DNA of 64,000 nt from Tanypteryx hageni. Lineage: Eukaryota > Arthropoda > Insecta > Odonata > Petaluridae. The notes beneath the pieces are model-generated. The model saw only the letters and a program-made list of their open reading frames with translations. It ran no database searches and was not told where the DNA came from. The DNA lies in contig CM054113.1 of NCBI GenBank assembly GCA_028673005.1, positions 67,735,350-67,799,349 of the forward strand, given 5' to 3'. Of this stretch, positions 29,610 through 41,897 are shown piece by piece; position 1 is the first letter of the stretch, and each line of letters opens with the position of its first letter. The position numbers and the translations under genes are program-made.

Positions 29610-32600
29610 TAATTAGTAATGAAAAAATAAACCATTTGAAATTATCGTAGAAAAAGGAAATAGATGACTTTTTGTGCAACAAAATGAATACCGGAGAACG
29701 GTATTTTTCTGATTTGAAATGAAACATTAAAGAATAAATTCAACTCTTCTATCTTTTGTACTTCCATTTGTACTAATTTGTCAATAACATTATCAACATT
29801 AATATAAATGTCATTATATATGCGCAAAAGTGTTAGGTCAGACTCTCTCTTGAGACATTCATCGTATATCGTGGAAACTTGCTTACTCATTTACGTTAAA
29901 CCAAAGCTCACCTGTGCGGAGTTTTTATTGCGGTAATTTGCTAGAGTATGAAAAGTTACATACGGGAATAAACTAATATTGCCACACCATGTGTTCGGCA
30001 CGATTCGCGGTTAGATTCTGCTGTCAGTAACAGATAGCTGGGCATATGTTCTTCCAGTGACCAAGGAGTGTTTCATCTATAGATGTAGATCAGAGATTAT
30101 GTGAAAATATTAAGGTATTAACACATGAGGCAGGGAGTCTCATAGAAATAAATGAGGCTACAAGGAAAGAAATTGGGACATTTTTTCTAGGCATGTCCAT
30201 GCCACGGAAAAAAAGAACAACCCAGCTAGAGCTTCACAGCACATATGAAGATTGAGACTTCTTGGGAGTGGGAGCGCCGTCTTGTGCCCTTGCATGTTCC
30301 TGAATGATTTTGGAAATTATCGCAAACTTATCGTTATCGTTAATTATCGTTAACTAGTTACCAGTCCAGTGAGAAAAAGTTGACATTTAAACCATTACCT
30401 TTGCAGAAGTTTGCTCCTTGGCTCAGTACTGACGTTTAAATGGGTATTCTTGGATGTGCAGGAGACCGTTTAAATCAGGGTTCAAGGGTTTAATGAAATA
30501 TACATTTATTTGTAATTAAAAAATTATTAAAAAATTAAATATCTTTAATAGTAATTCAAACGCGACTGGATTCGGCGATTTATCGCAGCCTCAGAGTTAA
30601 TGAAACTTTAGATTTTGGGATTCGAAAAAGTATCGGGTAAAGTTCATTATATCCGGAGGTGACAAATTATTTGAATTTCAGTGGATTAATTTGATCTTTT
30701 AATCCTCAGAGGAGTGCTGATGTTTATTTAAAAAAACGAGGTGCTGATTTACTCCTTTTTGATTGACGCGGAATTGAAATAGATATTTTCCATTTCCCGG
30801 CATATGCTACTAAAAATGTCGTGATTCATTGTCTATGTTTATATTTCCAGCGGAAAAGTCCTTGACAATAGATATTCTGCAGTTTCTGATAAAAGAACTA
30901 GGAATGCCGCCGTATCTAATTTTCTGTAGCGTTCAAGATAGTTTTCAAACAATCTAATCAAGAACTGCAATTGAAAGTAAAAGTGACTTAAAGATTTTCT
31001 AAAAATTTTACGTCCAAAGGCTTTTCGTGCGCCAATACTAAAAGCATTAAAAATGTAGGATAATTTTGCGCAAGGTAATTATTCTCCAGGTTTATAAAAG
31101 TTCCGCTATATTCCACGCATTTTTTTCAGTTTTCGACAGAAATGCAAAGTTTATTATAACTATACCTGCTCGCTAGGAGTTGAAACTCATGTCATGCATT
31201 TGTTAATGAACTTTTAAGTAAAAATTACTATCTTATTTTTTATTTTATACCTGCACGCGTGTATACATACATCTTCATACATATTTTTCCATTTTCGCGC
31301 AAAAACCCATTTTCTCTCATAGATAGCATTCACAATCGCTCACTACCCGATGATTTATCAGGGTTCGTGGATTGCTTACGTGTCTCTTTCGCTACTTTAC
31401 CAGAAAGTGTAACGATATGATTTTCACATTCTCGCGGCAGGTTGTCACCCGTAATCGGTATATATATCCAGGGCCCTGGCGTGAGGAGGGTTTGAGATGC
31501 GACCGTCTCATGAGACAATTTTCTAAGGACGACGTTATACACCTGTCGTCGCCGATCTGTACACCTGTATCATGATCTGGGGCAGCAGTTTGTCTTTTAT
31601 TCTCAGGCGGTAGATTTCCACACCACACCCCATTGTGTGTGCACGTGCGTGCGTATAAAGTTACAGTTAATGTCCAAAAATTCGACATCAACACACGTCT
31701 GACTAATGTACTAATAGATGGAAACAAATTTTCAAAAGCCTGAACATCTACTGAAATTCATTAAAAGAACTATCAAACCGGGATCTTCTAGCGTAACGGC
31801 AAGAATGAGCAGTTCGAATAGTATTTTTAATGACAATATATCCATACGAATAAACTATAAATAAATTCTATATATATATACATATATTCATTTATATATG
31901 TGACTTATTCATCACGCGAAAGGTGGCAGAGAATTGATATTTGCGAATCAATTTATTTCCCTCCCCCTCTTTAGTTCGATTGTTGGCGATGCCTTGATAC
32001 GAATCACGCAGGAGGCGGTAGAGGGGAGTATTCCGTCGCTTATCGTTAGTTGATTGAGAGACGTGGACTATCCGAGTTGAGTTCTTTCCGAAGGTTTAGC
32101 GTTTTATTTGGAGCAGCAGTTCCTTCATCAAATGAAAATGTTAGTGAGTAAACTTATTTATTTGTTATATCTACCGCTTTCTCTGTATATCGCGGGCGTT
32201 TTTTTAATTCGGGTATTTGGTTTACGTTTTATTATTTCATGTCCATAGTTTTGGGCCCTAACAGTTTTCTCACGCGTCAAATAACAGATTTTCTTCAGTT
32301 AAAATACGCGTGTCTCGCGTTCTGCTGTGTGAATGTCACGTTGCACTGTGCACATTGTTTAGTTTATCAGGATATGTCCTTGCCTGCTTACACGCGTGAG
32401 ATTTCTCATTTTCCTCGTCGCTCACGTATTTCTTTCTCCTGATTTTACCTCACACCTGTCGTTCTGCTTTTCTTATCCCTGCTAACGTCACGTAGGGCAC
32501 GTGTCTCCGCGCCTTATCCGCCCGCCTGCAAATAGAAAGAGAAATTCATTGCTGATAAGACTTTCCTGTGTCAATAATTCTACTTTACAGCAGGTAGCAG

Positions 32601-34898
32601 CTATATTTCTATGGTCTCGACGATATATGATTTCTAAACGAGAGTTACCAAGAATATTTCATCTGGGTGCGGTTGGATTTATCTGATTATTAAACAAAAG
32701 TGATTGGGCAGTTTTCGCGGAGTTATTTTGAATACGGTATACTTTTTATTTGGTCGATGACTGAAATTATTGAGCGTTTATTTCGTAGTATATTATAAGC
32801 CTATTAATATTCACCGACAATTTTATTCAATAATATGCATTGATGGTGGAAACATTTCGAGAAAATCGTTTCGCAAAAATATTTCTTCAAAGGGTTTGAG
32901 TTTAACCTTTTTATGTTGGCGTCCGCAGAGACCTTTGTCAAAGTGTAATCAACTTTCCTTGTAGTAGATCTTTTGATAAATTTGTTTTTACAAATTTTGT
33001 CTTTAAATTTTCAATATGGAATTCCACAAAGCGACAGCTAAACAGTATATTAGCAAACGTTTAGTTATTTATTTCCACAATTCTTATCTATAACGGTTTG
33101 CTTATGTTTTTGGATAGAAATTTGTCGTTTAATATTTTATTTTTCTTCTAACTTCTTCATTAATCGACGCGCAGCGTTATTTAGCTGGAAGAACTACTAC
33201 TTATAGAAATATATTGGCGGTTATTTTGTTAAATGTAGTCAAACTTTTATGACTCGAGATACTACCTATTAACTATAATTTTCGGTGAATCGAAGATATT
33301 TTCCCCATTATTATTTTTGCGCATTGTCTCGAAGTTCTTCGTCGGTTTTTTCCTCCAAGGTTTGAGGTATAGAGGTTCGACTGTATTTTTGGGATTACGA
33401 CTGAATAGGAATTAACTTGAGGAATGCAATAGGTGAAAAAATAGACCGGTCATTGCTTTCAGCCGGTCGAGAAAATTGTCATTCATAGCGCGGCCAATGC
33501 ACTTCATTATTGTCATTGGGCTCTGCTATTCTCATAAGAATGATTATAATTTCTCTCGGCTCGCGGTCGTTCTCCTCCTTTGACCTTGAACTCCGAGTGG
33601 CCGTCTTATTAATTCTCAAATAGCATCGATTTATCCTGGCCGAAGTTAAGTGTTTCGATTTTCCTTTGCGGTTTCTTTTTGTCGCCTCTGCGTCACGGCA
33701 AGAAATCGATCCTAAATCGATTTTATTTTAATCTCTATAGGCATCGAAGGAATTCTTATCCTCGTAGAGAAATAAGCTATTATTGAGGCGAAGGCGCGAA
33801 ATGAAAGTAGAGTTTGCCTTAAAATTGTATAGAAAATACAACCTTGACGGTGTACTCAACATCACTTTTTGAATCCTCGTAATTTTTTAATGGACAAGTT
33901 TAAACGTTTTTATTATTCTTGGCGAAAGGAGAAAAAGACAAGAAAAATATCGTGAAAGGAAACTTAAGGTTTCTTTCTCATTTCGTCGTGAACATAAGCG
34001 GATTCTACAAAGTTAAACCGCAGAAAATATATTTTCTCAATAGTTGTGGGTTAGTTTCAGATCATATCATCTGAACTTTATTTAAATTGTTTGCTCTTGA
34101 TGCCTATTGGTTAAATCATATACAGATGTACTGATCTTATCATTATATATCGACGTTTCTTACAGAGGAGGAGGAGATAACATATAGGAGGATACTAATG
34201 TTTAGGCACTTCCAGATGAGCTGGAGATTCGAAATTTTTTTCATAGCTAGGATTTTGTGCAAAACCTACTAGAAAAAACGAAAATCTTGAAAAAGTGCAA
34301 CAATGCGGCCGCTAAAAATTCGCAATTGTTTAAACAAATTTTCAAGGTTTATGTATTTCCGAATGTGCCACGGAGTTGAAATTTTTTTTAGAGGTAGGAT
34401 TTGTAAAAAAACGAAATAGGGATTATACAAATTTTGATATTTTAATTTGTTTGGCAGTTAAAAAATCTTAAACAAATAGAACTGTTTAGACATTACGGGA
34501 TGAGCTAGGAAGCTGACATTTTTAAGTTATGTACAGAGTAATGCATTTGCACAAATAAACATTTGAATCTCTCCATAAACATATTGCGGCTGCCGTTAAA
34601 AATGTTTAAAATTTAAACAATTGGAAAAATATTATTTAACTTCTAGAAGTACTGCAACTTTAAACTTTGGCAGAAATGTGTAGCATTAGTACTCCATAAT
34701 GGAGAAAGTATAAAATTCTTAAAATTGCAAAGTTTTGGGATTGTTTTAATCTATTATCTTTACATAAGGGAAAAACGAAAATCGCTCCGGAGATAAAATA
34801 TTTAGAATTAAAAAAATATTTGTAATGATGAAATATGAAAAATGAATGTTTTTTTATGTTGAGATGATATGCTTGCAGAATGCAAGCACCAACTACTA

Positions 34899-34900
<2 letters not shown>
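29610..34900. other. long intergenic stretch, no gene recognised
   Basis: CpG-containing AT-rich DNA. Holds a TA-rich microsatellite around 31870-31905 and a possible first exon near 32,050-32,143 (see findings). The interval 31,380-31,730 has several short overlapping frames on both strands but no family similarity. Confidence 0.55.
31868..31903. repeat. TA-rich microsatellite
   Basis: Imperfect (TA)n interrupted by CATATATTCATT. Ordinary simple repeat. Confidence 0.75.
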
Positions 34901-34953
<53 letters not shown>

Positions 34954-34979
34954 AGTGAGTGTGTGTGTGTGTGTGTGTA
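34899..34979 (+). repeat. compound microsatellite (AT)n(GT)n
   Basis: About 22 AT dinucleotides (34901-34944) run directly into GTGTGTGTGAGTGAG and a further GT run to 34979. Long perfect runs suggest high polymorphism. Confidence 0.9.
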
Positions 34980-36362
34980 TTTATATGCATCCGAATCGAA
35001 TAACGTGGACAGCGAAATTAGAAATAATATTATTGCTATGGAAACGCTAGTTGGAAATCCCGGTTTGTTTAACCGATGTGTACTATTTATCCTTTGAATT
35101 TATACATTCGGTAGTTTCAAATTAAATTGTAAAAACGAGCTAAATCCCTTTTCTCGCGTTAATTAGGGAATTTTCGAATTTAAATTTATCTCGATAATTA
35201 GCATATTTCATTGATCTAGAGGTGTGAGGTTCGTGAATTTTGTGATTTCAGTGACACCGTTGAAAGTTGATGTAAATAATGAGCACCTAATTTCAACCGA
35301 AGCTAAATGTTGCGTTTACATCCACGTGTAATATGCACAAAACGAAAAGTTAAAAATAAGTAAAGAAACAATCCTTAGAATCGGAGAATTTGGTAGTAAT
35401 TCCTGTTTAAATTTCGTGCATTCGTATTACCGATCGTAATTTGCCTTTTTAGCATCAAAATGATCCGGAAAGGTTAAATTTCTTTTGAAAATGTTCTCCG
35501 CGATGTACTTTTTTCTCGGATGGATTTTGGAATGTAAAAAAGTGGGTCATCGTTCATCATACACACATACGCGGGTTTTTGTCACGTGATGAATTTTCCA
35601 GCTCCGATGGAGTTACGTCACCTCTTCCGAACGTGTCTCGTATTTCGGTAAAATTAGCTTCACTCTTAATAAAAGACGTGGCTACGCTGCGATGACTGAA
35701 GTGTCAGGGAGTAGTCATAATTTTGTTGTCGAAGGAGAGGGTTTAAAATAAAAATGTAAAAAGTGGGCCAAGGTAGGAATTCGCTTTCGAAGATTAATGA
35801 TTGTCGGATGAGAACGAATAACGCGAAGTATAAGAATCGTAACTGCTGCAAAAGAAGTGGGAAAATGCTTTCAAAGCATTATATTTATACAGAAGTGCCC
35901 AGAATATGTTTTCGCAGTAATGGTTCTCGGAGCCGAAGATGGTCGCGAATTAAAGGTTATGCACCGCATTTACGGTATAAACTCGTTTGTACAGAGTTCA
36001 AGGGACTTAAATTTTCACGATTTGTAATCGAGAGATTTGGTAATAACGAGCAATATGCAACTTCGTTTTCGAAGGGGGCTGAAGTACATTCCTTGTATAA
36101 ACCGACCTCGTATCGAGGATTCATTGTGAATGTAGAACTTGGGAAGAATGGCGATTTTCAAATGTTGTAGTTTCACGTTTTAGTGGGAACAAGATAGGTG
36201 TATTTGAACAATTTCGTCGAACGGTAAAAAATGCATCTGATAATATTTCAGCAATCCATGAAACGATGGAAGGTTTTTATTTTTTATTTAACATTTTTAG
36301 CCATCAAAATTGCTTGAAAAAACTATCGGCCATTTGGCGTGAAACAATGAGACGATCTAGGT
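34980..36362. other. intergenic, one uninformative 135-codon frame
   Basis: Contains a + strand open frame at 35763-36170 with no recognisable motif, signal peptide or splice context; its basic, low-information composition looks like chance. Otherwise unassigned. Confidence 0.45.
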
Positions 36363-36683
36363 CAGAGGTCTAAAAACCAAATTGCATGAGGGCCAGACAG
36401 AAGATAACTTCGAAATATATGATATGCCGCATTTCACATTAATGAACCGAAGTATTTTGTGGATATTTGAACACGCCACTAATAATGTCATGCAGTTTGA
36501 TGGAGGATTGAAGCATCGTACTCTTCATGAGTATTTAAAATTTTAATATTAAACTAATAGTGAACATTCAATATTCGTATCCGTGTCAATGAATTACAGT
36601 ATAATCAAAGTAAAACGTTAGGGCCGCGTTGTTTTAATATGTGGACCACATGCGGTCCGCGAACTTCATGTTTAAGACCCTTA
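36363..36683. mobile_element. hAT MITE, about 321 bp, degraded TSD
   Basis: The left tip CAGAGGTCTAAAAAC pairs with the right tip GTTTAAGACCCTTA. The right subterminal part has GTGGACCACATGCGGTCCGC, a hAT-like palindromic block. Flanks ATCTAGGT (36355-36362) and ATCTAAAT (36684-36691) match at six of eight positions, consistent with an old 8-bp duplication. Confidence 0.65.
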
Positions 36684-36944
36684 ATCTAAATGGCTCCTAT
36701 GAACGCAAAACTCTTGAGTAAACTAGGTGATGAAGAATTGAGGTGAGTCGTCTAGTTTCAAAACCAGACAAGTCCAAAAATTTGCAAAAACATTTTTTTG
36801 CGTTTTTTTTACTAGTTCCAAGTCCCTTCTTAAATTAAATTAAATGTCGAAAATCTCCCGTCAGTTTCAAAACCAGCCAAGTCCATTAGTTCCTGAAAGG
36901 CCCACCAGTCACACTGTATAAATACAATCTTTCTATTGTTGTAG
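36684..36944 (+). other. spacer with a 20-bp direct repeat
   Basis: TTTCAAAACCAGACAAGTCC (about 36,756) recurs as TTTCAAAACCAGCCAAGTCC (about 36,863). The region ends in TTGTTGTAG, acceptor-like, before the DUF7869-like frame. It may be an intron or 5' coding debris of that TE gene. Confidence 0.45.
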
Positions 36945-37347
36945 GAGACAAAAAAAGCTTAGTATAGATAATGTGTTCATTTATGAATGGGATGAAACTC
37001 AACATGGAAAAGGATTCAACGAAGTAGCCTCAGCCGTCCATGATTGTTTGTGCAAGTATGATTTTTCCCCTGAAACTACTAAGACTCTCCAGGTCATCTG
37101 TGATGGTTGTGGAGGGCAGAACAAAAACACAACAATGATAAGGATGCTGTCTTTTTGGATTTTGCATAATGCTCCACCACACATCAAAGAAGTCGACATT
37201 ATATTTCAGGTAGGACACTCTTTTCTCCCCTCAGACAGGGTTTTTACACAAATTGAAAAAAGAATCAATAAAAAAGATACGATCATAGATCCATCCGAAT
37301 ATGCTGCAATTTTTTCTGATGTGAGTTTGGTACAACGGTCCCTTTAG
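36945..37347 (+). pseudogene. DUF7869-like transposon protein fragment
   Basis: Continuous frame from an acceptor-like TTGTAG: RQKKLSIDNVFIYEWDETQH, then KGFNEVASAVHDCLCKYDF, ICDGCGGQNKNTTMIRMLSF, IIFQVGHSFLPSDRVFTQIE and IDPSEYAAIF. The DGCGGQNKN, GHSxxPxDRVF and IEK features are those of the DUF7869 family, found in many arthropod transposon-like genes and probably an RNase H/DDE-fold nuclease. The D in DGCGGQN and later acidic residues may be catalytic; this is inference. N- and C-termini are missing, so it is a partial copy. It converges with the decayed gene on the minus strand starting about 200 bp away. Confidence 0.65.
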
Positions 37348-37559
37348 AAGGCACAGTCTTGAACTGGAAAAGTACATTTGCAGATGTTTTGGAATTACTA
37401 GGGCAGTGACACTTCAAATTTAAGGCAGCAAATACATTTTATTTGAAAAAAATAAAAATAACAATATTTTAGTGAAAGATGATATGAATTGCCGAATTGA
37501 CAGCGGGAGTTACAAAGCATTAACAAAAAACATAAACTGACTCGACCACAGCCTGTGCC

Positions 37560-38950
37560 ATCTTTTTTATCGATGCACAGAATGCAGACATCAATTTCAG
37601 CATATTCCACTACAGGCATATTTTCACAGGAACTCAACGCATGACCAATTGGGCCTGAATAGGCTTTGTGACCAACGGTAGGGCCGTCGACCCTCAACAG
37701 CAACTGCCTCAGTGGAAGTTCATTTCCATAATTGGCGAGTAAACCTATGTAATGGTCTTCCAAGCGCCATTTCTACACACCTGATGGCTCCTGTATGCCT
37801 ACCAGTATTTACTGCAGTCCCATCATCCTATGGCCCGAAGGGTATTTTTGTCAATTTTTTCTCGGTGAAAAAGACATGATTGATCTTTCAGTCCAATTCC
37901 TTTACTTATGATAGGAGTTACGTGACCTAAATACTGAGAACTAGGTTCTTCAAGGAAAGTTATGTGCTCTTCCACTGTCCGTTTTCCTCTTGAATTTTTA
38001 TAAAAATATGTCATATCCTTTCGGCCGTCAAAATACAGAGCTTGGAGCTTGTATTCATTAAGGCTCTTCTGATTTGAGGATCGTGCCTTTTCTCTTTCTC
38101 TTCTCAGTTTATTTTTGTCTACAAGTGACTTATCTGTTTCGGTGACCATCCCAAGGTCAACCAAGAGGGCGGATGCCAGCGCAGCAGCAGCTCGATTGGA
38201 AATGCAGAATCTCTCGCACGCAGATGCAAATCCCGGTAGATTTAATGTATTCCCGGGCTGCGACTCCATTTTTTCTATGACGTCGTCGTCATTGGCGGCG
38301 TCTGATTCCTCTCCCATCTCTGCTTAATTCCTCTTCTGTGCCTTGCTGCTCAGTAAGCGTAAATGATTCTCTTAATTGGTGTCTCTCGTCCCTTTTCCGT
38401 TTCTTTTTAATTTCTTGTATATCAATTCCGCCTATAAACATTTTTCTCTCTGTCCTCGGGTCATGAAGAAATTCTTGCTCAAAGGTTGGCACCTTGACTG
38501 TAACATCACAAGCACAACGATTTCCAAGAAGGCATTAAATGCGGCTAAGTCAAAATGCTTACGGGCATCCTGAAGGAAATCCTGCTTAATGGTATCAAAG
38601 GATTTCTTACTTACAGATCGTAGAATGTTTCGATACTTTTCATGGTACTGTGTTATGCGCCTTACTATTTGTCTATGCCCAACAACCGGTATCGAAGCTC
38701 TCTTCCAAATTTCTTCCAGGGCCAAAGCGACAATTTCAGCAATATATCCCACTGATGGTTCAATGTTTCCGGCTTCTTGCTCCAAAAACCGAGAGTACAA
38801 ATACATTTTCACTACGTCTTCATGGGTAAGCAAAACACTGCCGGTAAACTTTTCGAGCATACCAAATAGCTGACACCACTCCACCTCTCGTAAGCTTTTT
38901 CTTCTGTTGTGCCATTGCATCACTTCTAGCATTCGAAACCAAAACCACAC
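37560..38950 (-). pseudogene. decayed TE-linked protein gene (GPIG/RKMFIGG family)
   Basis: One gene read down the minus strand through several frames. 38950-38432 has EEIWKRASIPVVGHRQIVRR and ARKHFDLAAFNA. A frameshift leads to FEQEFLHDPRTERKMFIGGI (38,490-38,420). 38317-37823 has CERFCISNRAAAALASALLV and SRGKRTVEEHITF. After another shift comes DGTAVNTGRHTGAIR. A further shift gives NELPLRQLLLRVDGPTVGHK and AYSGPIGHALSSCENMPVVE near 37,730-37,600. I know this motif series (xDxRxxRKMxIGxxD; DGTxxNTGxxxGxIR; ELPLRxLxxxxDG; SGPIGxxL) from an unnamed, multi-copy, transposon-like protein family of arthropods and cnidarians. At least three frameshifts, so non-functional. No terminal repeats identified. 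Confidence 0.65.
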
Positions 38951-40239
38951 AAACTTGAACAGTGATTCGAACTCTACTGATTATTTCTGTCGTATGGTCC
39001 GGAAGACGAGCACACTCCCATTGGGAGAGAAGGGTTGGGAGCAGATTAGGGTATTTCCACGGAGAAAAACGTCATTCGAAGGACGGGAGTGGGGGATGAC
39101 GGGTTCGAGAGTATTGTGCCACATCATAGGTCAGGTACTAGGGGAGCCGATAAGGAGATGGCTTCTGGCCTATTCGAACAATAGCTTCAAACATCTCATT
39201 ACACCCACTCCCATCACTCCCCTAATGTTATTTTGCTCCGCGGAAAGATGATGTTATCTTAATGACTTGATTTGTGTATCTGCTTTGATGCTTTGTATAA
39301 TGCCTTACCTATCACCAACAGGGACGATGCCAGCACTCTGCTCGCATTGGGCCACCCCTGGCTTGCTATTAGTTAATCCTCTTTCCTTACCCACCACACT
39401 TCCTCCTCATCACCACTGACTCACCCCGTCCTTTGTCTCCCAAAGACAGAAGACGTCTTGAGGCCCATACGAAACCTCCCTCCCAAGAAACTACTATTAT
39501 TACTCTTCCGAAGTTTCAGGTGGAGGGAATTTGTGAAACTCGTTGGGCAGACACCACCTCGTAGTGAGTAATGGGTTGTCATTAGATGCGGTAAATCAGC
39601 GGAGAGCTGAAAATATTTTTGAAAAAAAAACAACGTAATTTTAAGAAATATTTAATTTCTCGGATCGTGATTACGGATTTCTGTTGTGGAAGAAGCGTTG
39701 GGACCTTTACGAAGACATTTCCATTAAAAAAAGGTAAGTTTCCAGCGTATGAGGTCTCAAAATTGGAAAATTCCGCGCCTTGTCCCATATGGCAGGTTGA
39801 TTTCGGCTGCTGCGCGGGTTGCATATACTCCAAATTTTAGATATTGACTAAACTTTCGCAGAGACGGACGTTTTATTTTAAATATATAATATTTTATCAC
39901 GTTAATGTGGATGGATTAAGGTATTCTTTGCACTTAGTAGGATATCCGTGCTCAAAATATCTGGGTCTCCACAGGCATTTCTTTCTAGATTCAGCTTAAA
40001 TTTTCGTAAAATTTTAAACTTGAGTGCTCTGGCGGCAGGGTTAAATATTATCCGATTTCGAAAAGTTTTTGCATGGATAATACACATATCAATACGCAAC
40101 GTTTGCGCATACGCCGAATTCCGTCCGGTAAAATTCGATTTTTTCGGCCCACCCTACTGAGCAATACCTTGGCTTTAACTGTTTTTAAATATCTGTTTTT
40201 ATAGGAGTAAAGTTTATTTTAGCTATTTTTATGTAATAA
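38951..40239. other. intergenic, unassigned
   Basis: C/T-rich parts around 39,180-39,560 and AT-rich remainder. Short frames on both strands without similarity. Some of it may be non-coding ends of the flanking TE genes. Confidence 0.45.
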
Positions 40240-41897
40240 GTGCTATTAAGTCTCGAAAGTGTGTGAACAGTCCAGAATTGTTTTGTTATCTGTGCGGGGA
40301 ACACAGTGAAAGCTCAGAAACATGCACTCACTCATCTAGTTAAGAAGACCTATGAATTGTACTTAGGTTGTAAAGTGGGGGACCAGGACAAACCCTAGGC
40401 GCCTCACATATTTTGTGGTACTTGTGCGAGCAATTTAAGCAAATGAGGTTCAAACCCTTAAATGCCGTTCGCTGTACCGATGGTGTGGAGAGAACAGTAA
40501 GATCACATTAGTGACTGTTACTTTTGTTTAACCAATGTGAGGGCTTTCTCTTCAAAATCAAAACATTCCATCCAATAACCTAATTTGGCATTAGTTATGC
40601 GGCTAGTTCCTCATGATGAGAACCTCCCAGCTCCTAGGCCACAAAAATTGGACTTTGGACGAAGAAGAAGATAGCGTCTCGGGCAATGAAGTGACAACTG
40701 ACAGAGGTCACGAGGATCCAGATTTTCTGCCCTATACTTCTTCTGCACCTCACTTGATAACACAAGCAGAGCTGAATGATCTCGCGAGAGATCTAAATCT
40801 ATCGAAAAGTCAGGCTGAACTGTTAGGTTCTCGACTTCAAGGCTGGAATATCCTAGAAAAAGGGACAGAAATAACTTCATTTAGGAAGCGACAGATGGAT
40901 TTCAAACAGTATTTCTCTAGAAGTGATGATATAGTGTATTGCAATGATGTAGACAGTTTAATGCAGGCTGTGGGACATCAACATGATCCAGCAGACTGAC
41001 GTCTTTTTATTGATTCGTCCAAGTTAAGTTTCAAGGCAGTTCTTCTACATTATGGTAATATCTATCCTTCTGTTCCTATTGTGCATATGAAGGAGTTGTA
41101 TGAGAATATGCATGTGCTGCTCAGATGCATTGACTATGACAAATTCAAATGGCATATCTGTGGGAACTTAAAAGTTCTTGGCTTACTCCTTGGAATGCAG
41201 CAAGGTTATACAAAGTATTGCTGCTTTTTGTGCGAGTGGGACAGTCGTGACAGAGCCAACCATTTTGTACGCAAACACTGGCCCCAACGACAGAATCTGA
41301 CTCCAGGAGTAAAGAAAGTTGTGAATGAACCACTAGTGAATCCTCAAGATGTATACTTACCACCTCTTCACATCAAACTTGATTTGATGAAAAACTTTGT
41401 AAAAGCCAAGGAAGGGGAAGCATTTATATACTTGAGGAATAAATTTCCGAGATTGTGCGGCAAAAATTAAAGAGGAGATTTTTGTTGGGCCACAAATTCG
41501 GGCAGTTATGCAGGATCCAGTTTTTGAAAGTGAACTGAATCATACAGAAAAGACAGCCTGGAATGCCTTTAAATCAGTGTGCTCCAAATTTCTCGGCAAT
41601 AATAAAGCTGATGACTATGTGGAAATTGTTAATGAGATGTTGAATTGTTTCCAAGTTATGGGCTGTAATATGTCATTAAAAATACATTTTCTTGACTCCC
41701 ATCTGGACGTTTTCCTCCAAAACCTTGGCGCAGTCAGTGACGAACATGGGGAGAGACTTCATCAAGAAATTTCAACATTGGAGAAAATATTCGCCGGAAG
41801 ATGGAATCGCAGTATGCTGGCTGAATATTGTTGGTCAATCATCCGAGAAACTCCAGAAAGTACTTACAAGCGAAAAAGAGCCGAAAAGACATTTTAA
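40240..41897 (+). pseudogene. TE-linked protein gene, nearly complete, lightly broken
   Basis: The N-terminus from about 40,265 reads ELFCYLCGEHSE (Cys-pair zinc motif), with later CYFC and VMRLVPHDENLPAP in shifted frames with stops. The main frame 40613-41470 contains EDPDFLPYTSS, LNLSKSQAELLGSRLQGWN, an in-frame TGA at 40997-40999 where the family has Trp (xWRLFIDSSK), KAVLLHYGN, HICGNLKVLGLLLGMQQGYT, CFLCEWDSRD and LPPLHIKLDLMKNFVKA. A frameshift at about 41,460 moves to KIKEEIFVGPQIR, MGCNMSLKIHFLDSHLD and GAVSDEHGERLHQ, with a stop at 41,897. The family is repeated in many arthropod genomes and behaves like a mobile-element gene; its biochemical role is not known to me. The few lesions after 40,613 suggest a younger copy than its neighbour. 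Confidence 0.7.

Noticed and set aside
31392..31727. 111-codon minus-strand frame
   Set aside because: Overlaps several alternative frames on both strands and shows no domain or splice support.
35763..36170. 135-codon + strand frame
   Set aside because: Length is reachable by chance in this base composition and the peptide shows no recognisable motif.
37398..37763. Treating this minus-strand frame as a separate gene
   Set aside because: Its start holds the ELPLRQLLLRVDG and SGPIG motifs that continue the TE gene read from 38,950; it is a frameshifted segment of that gene.
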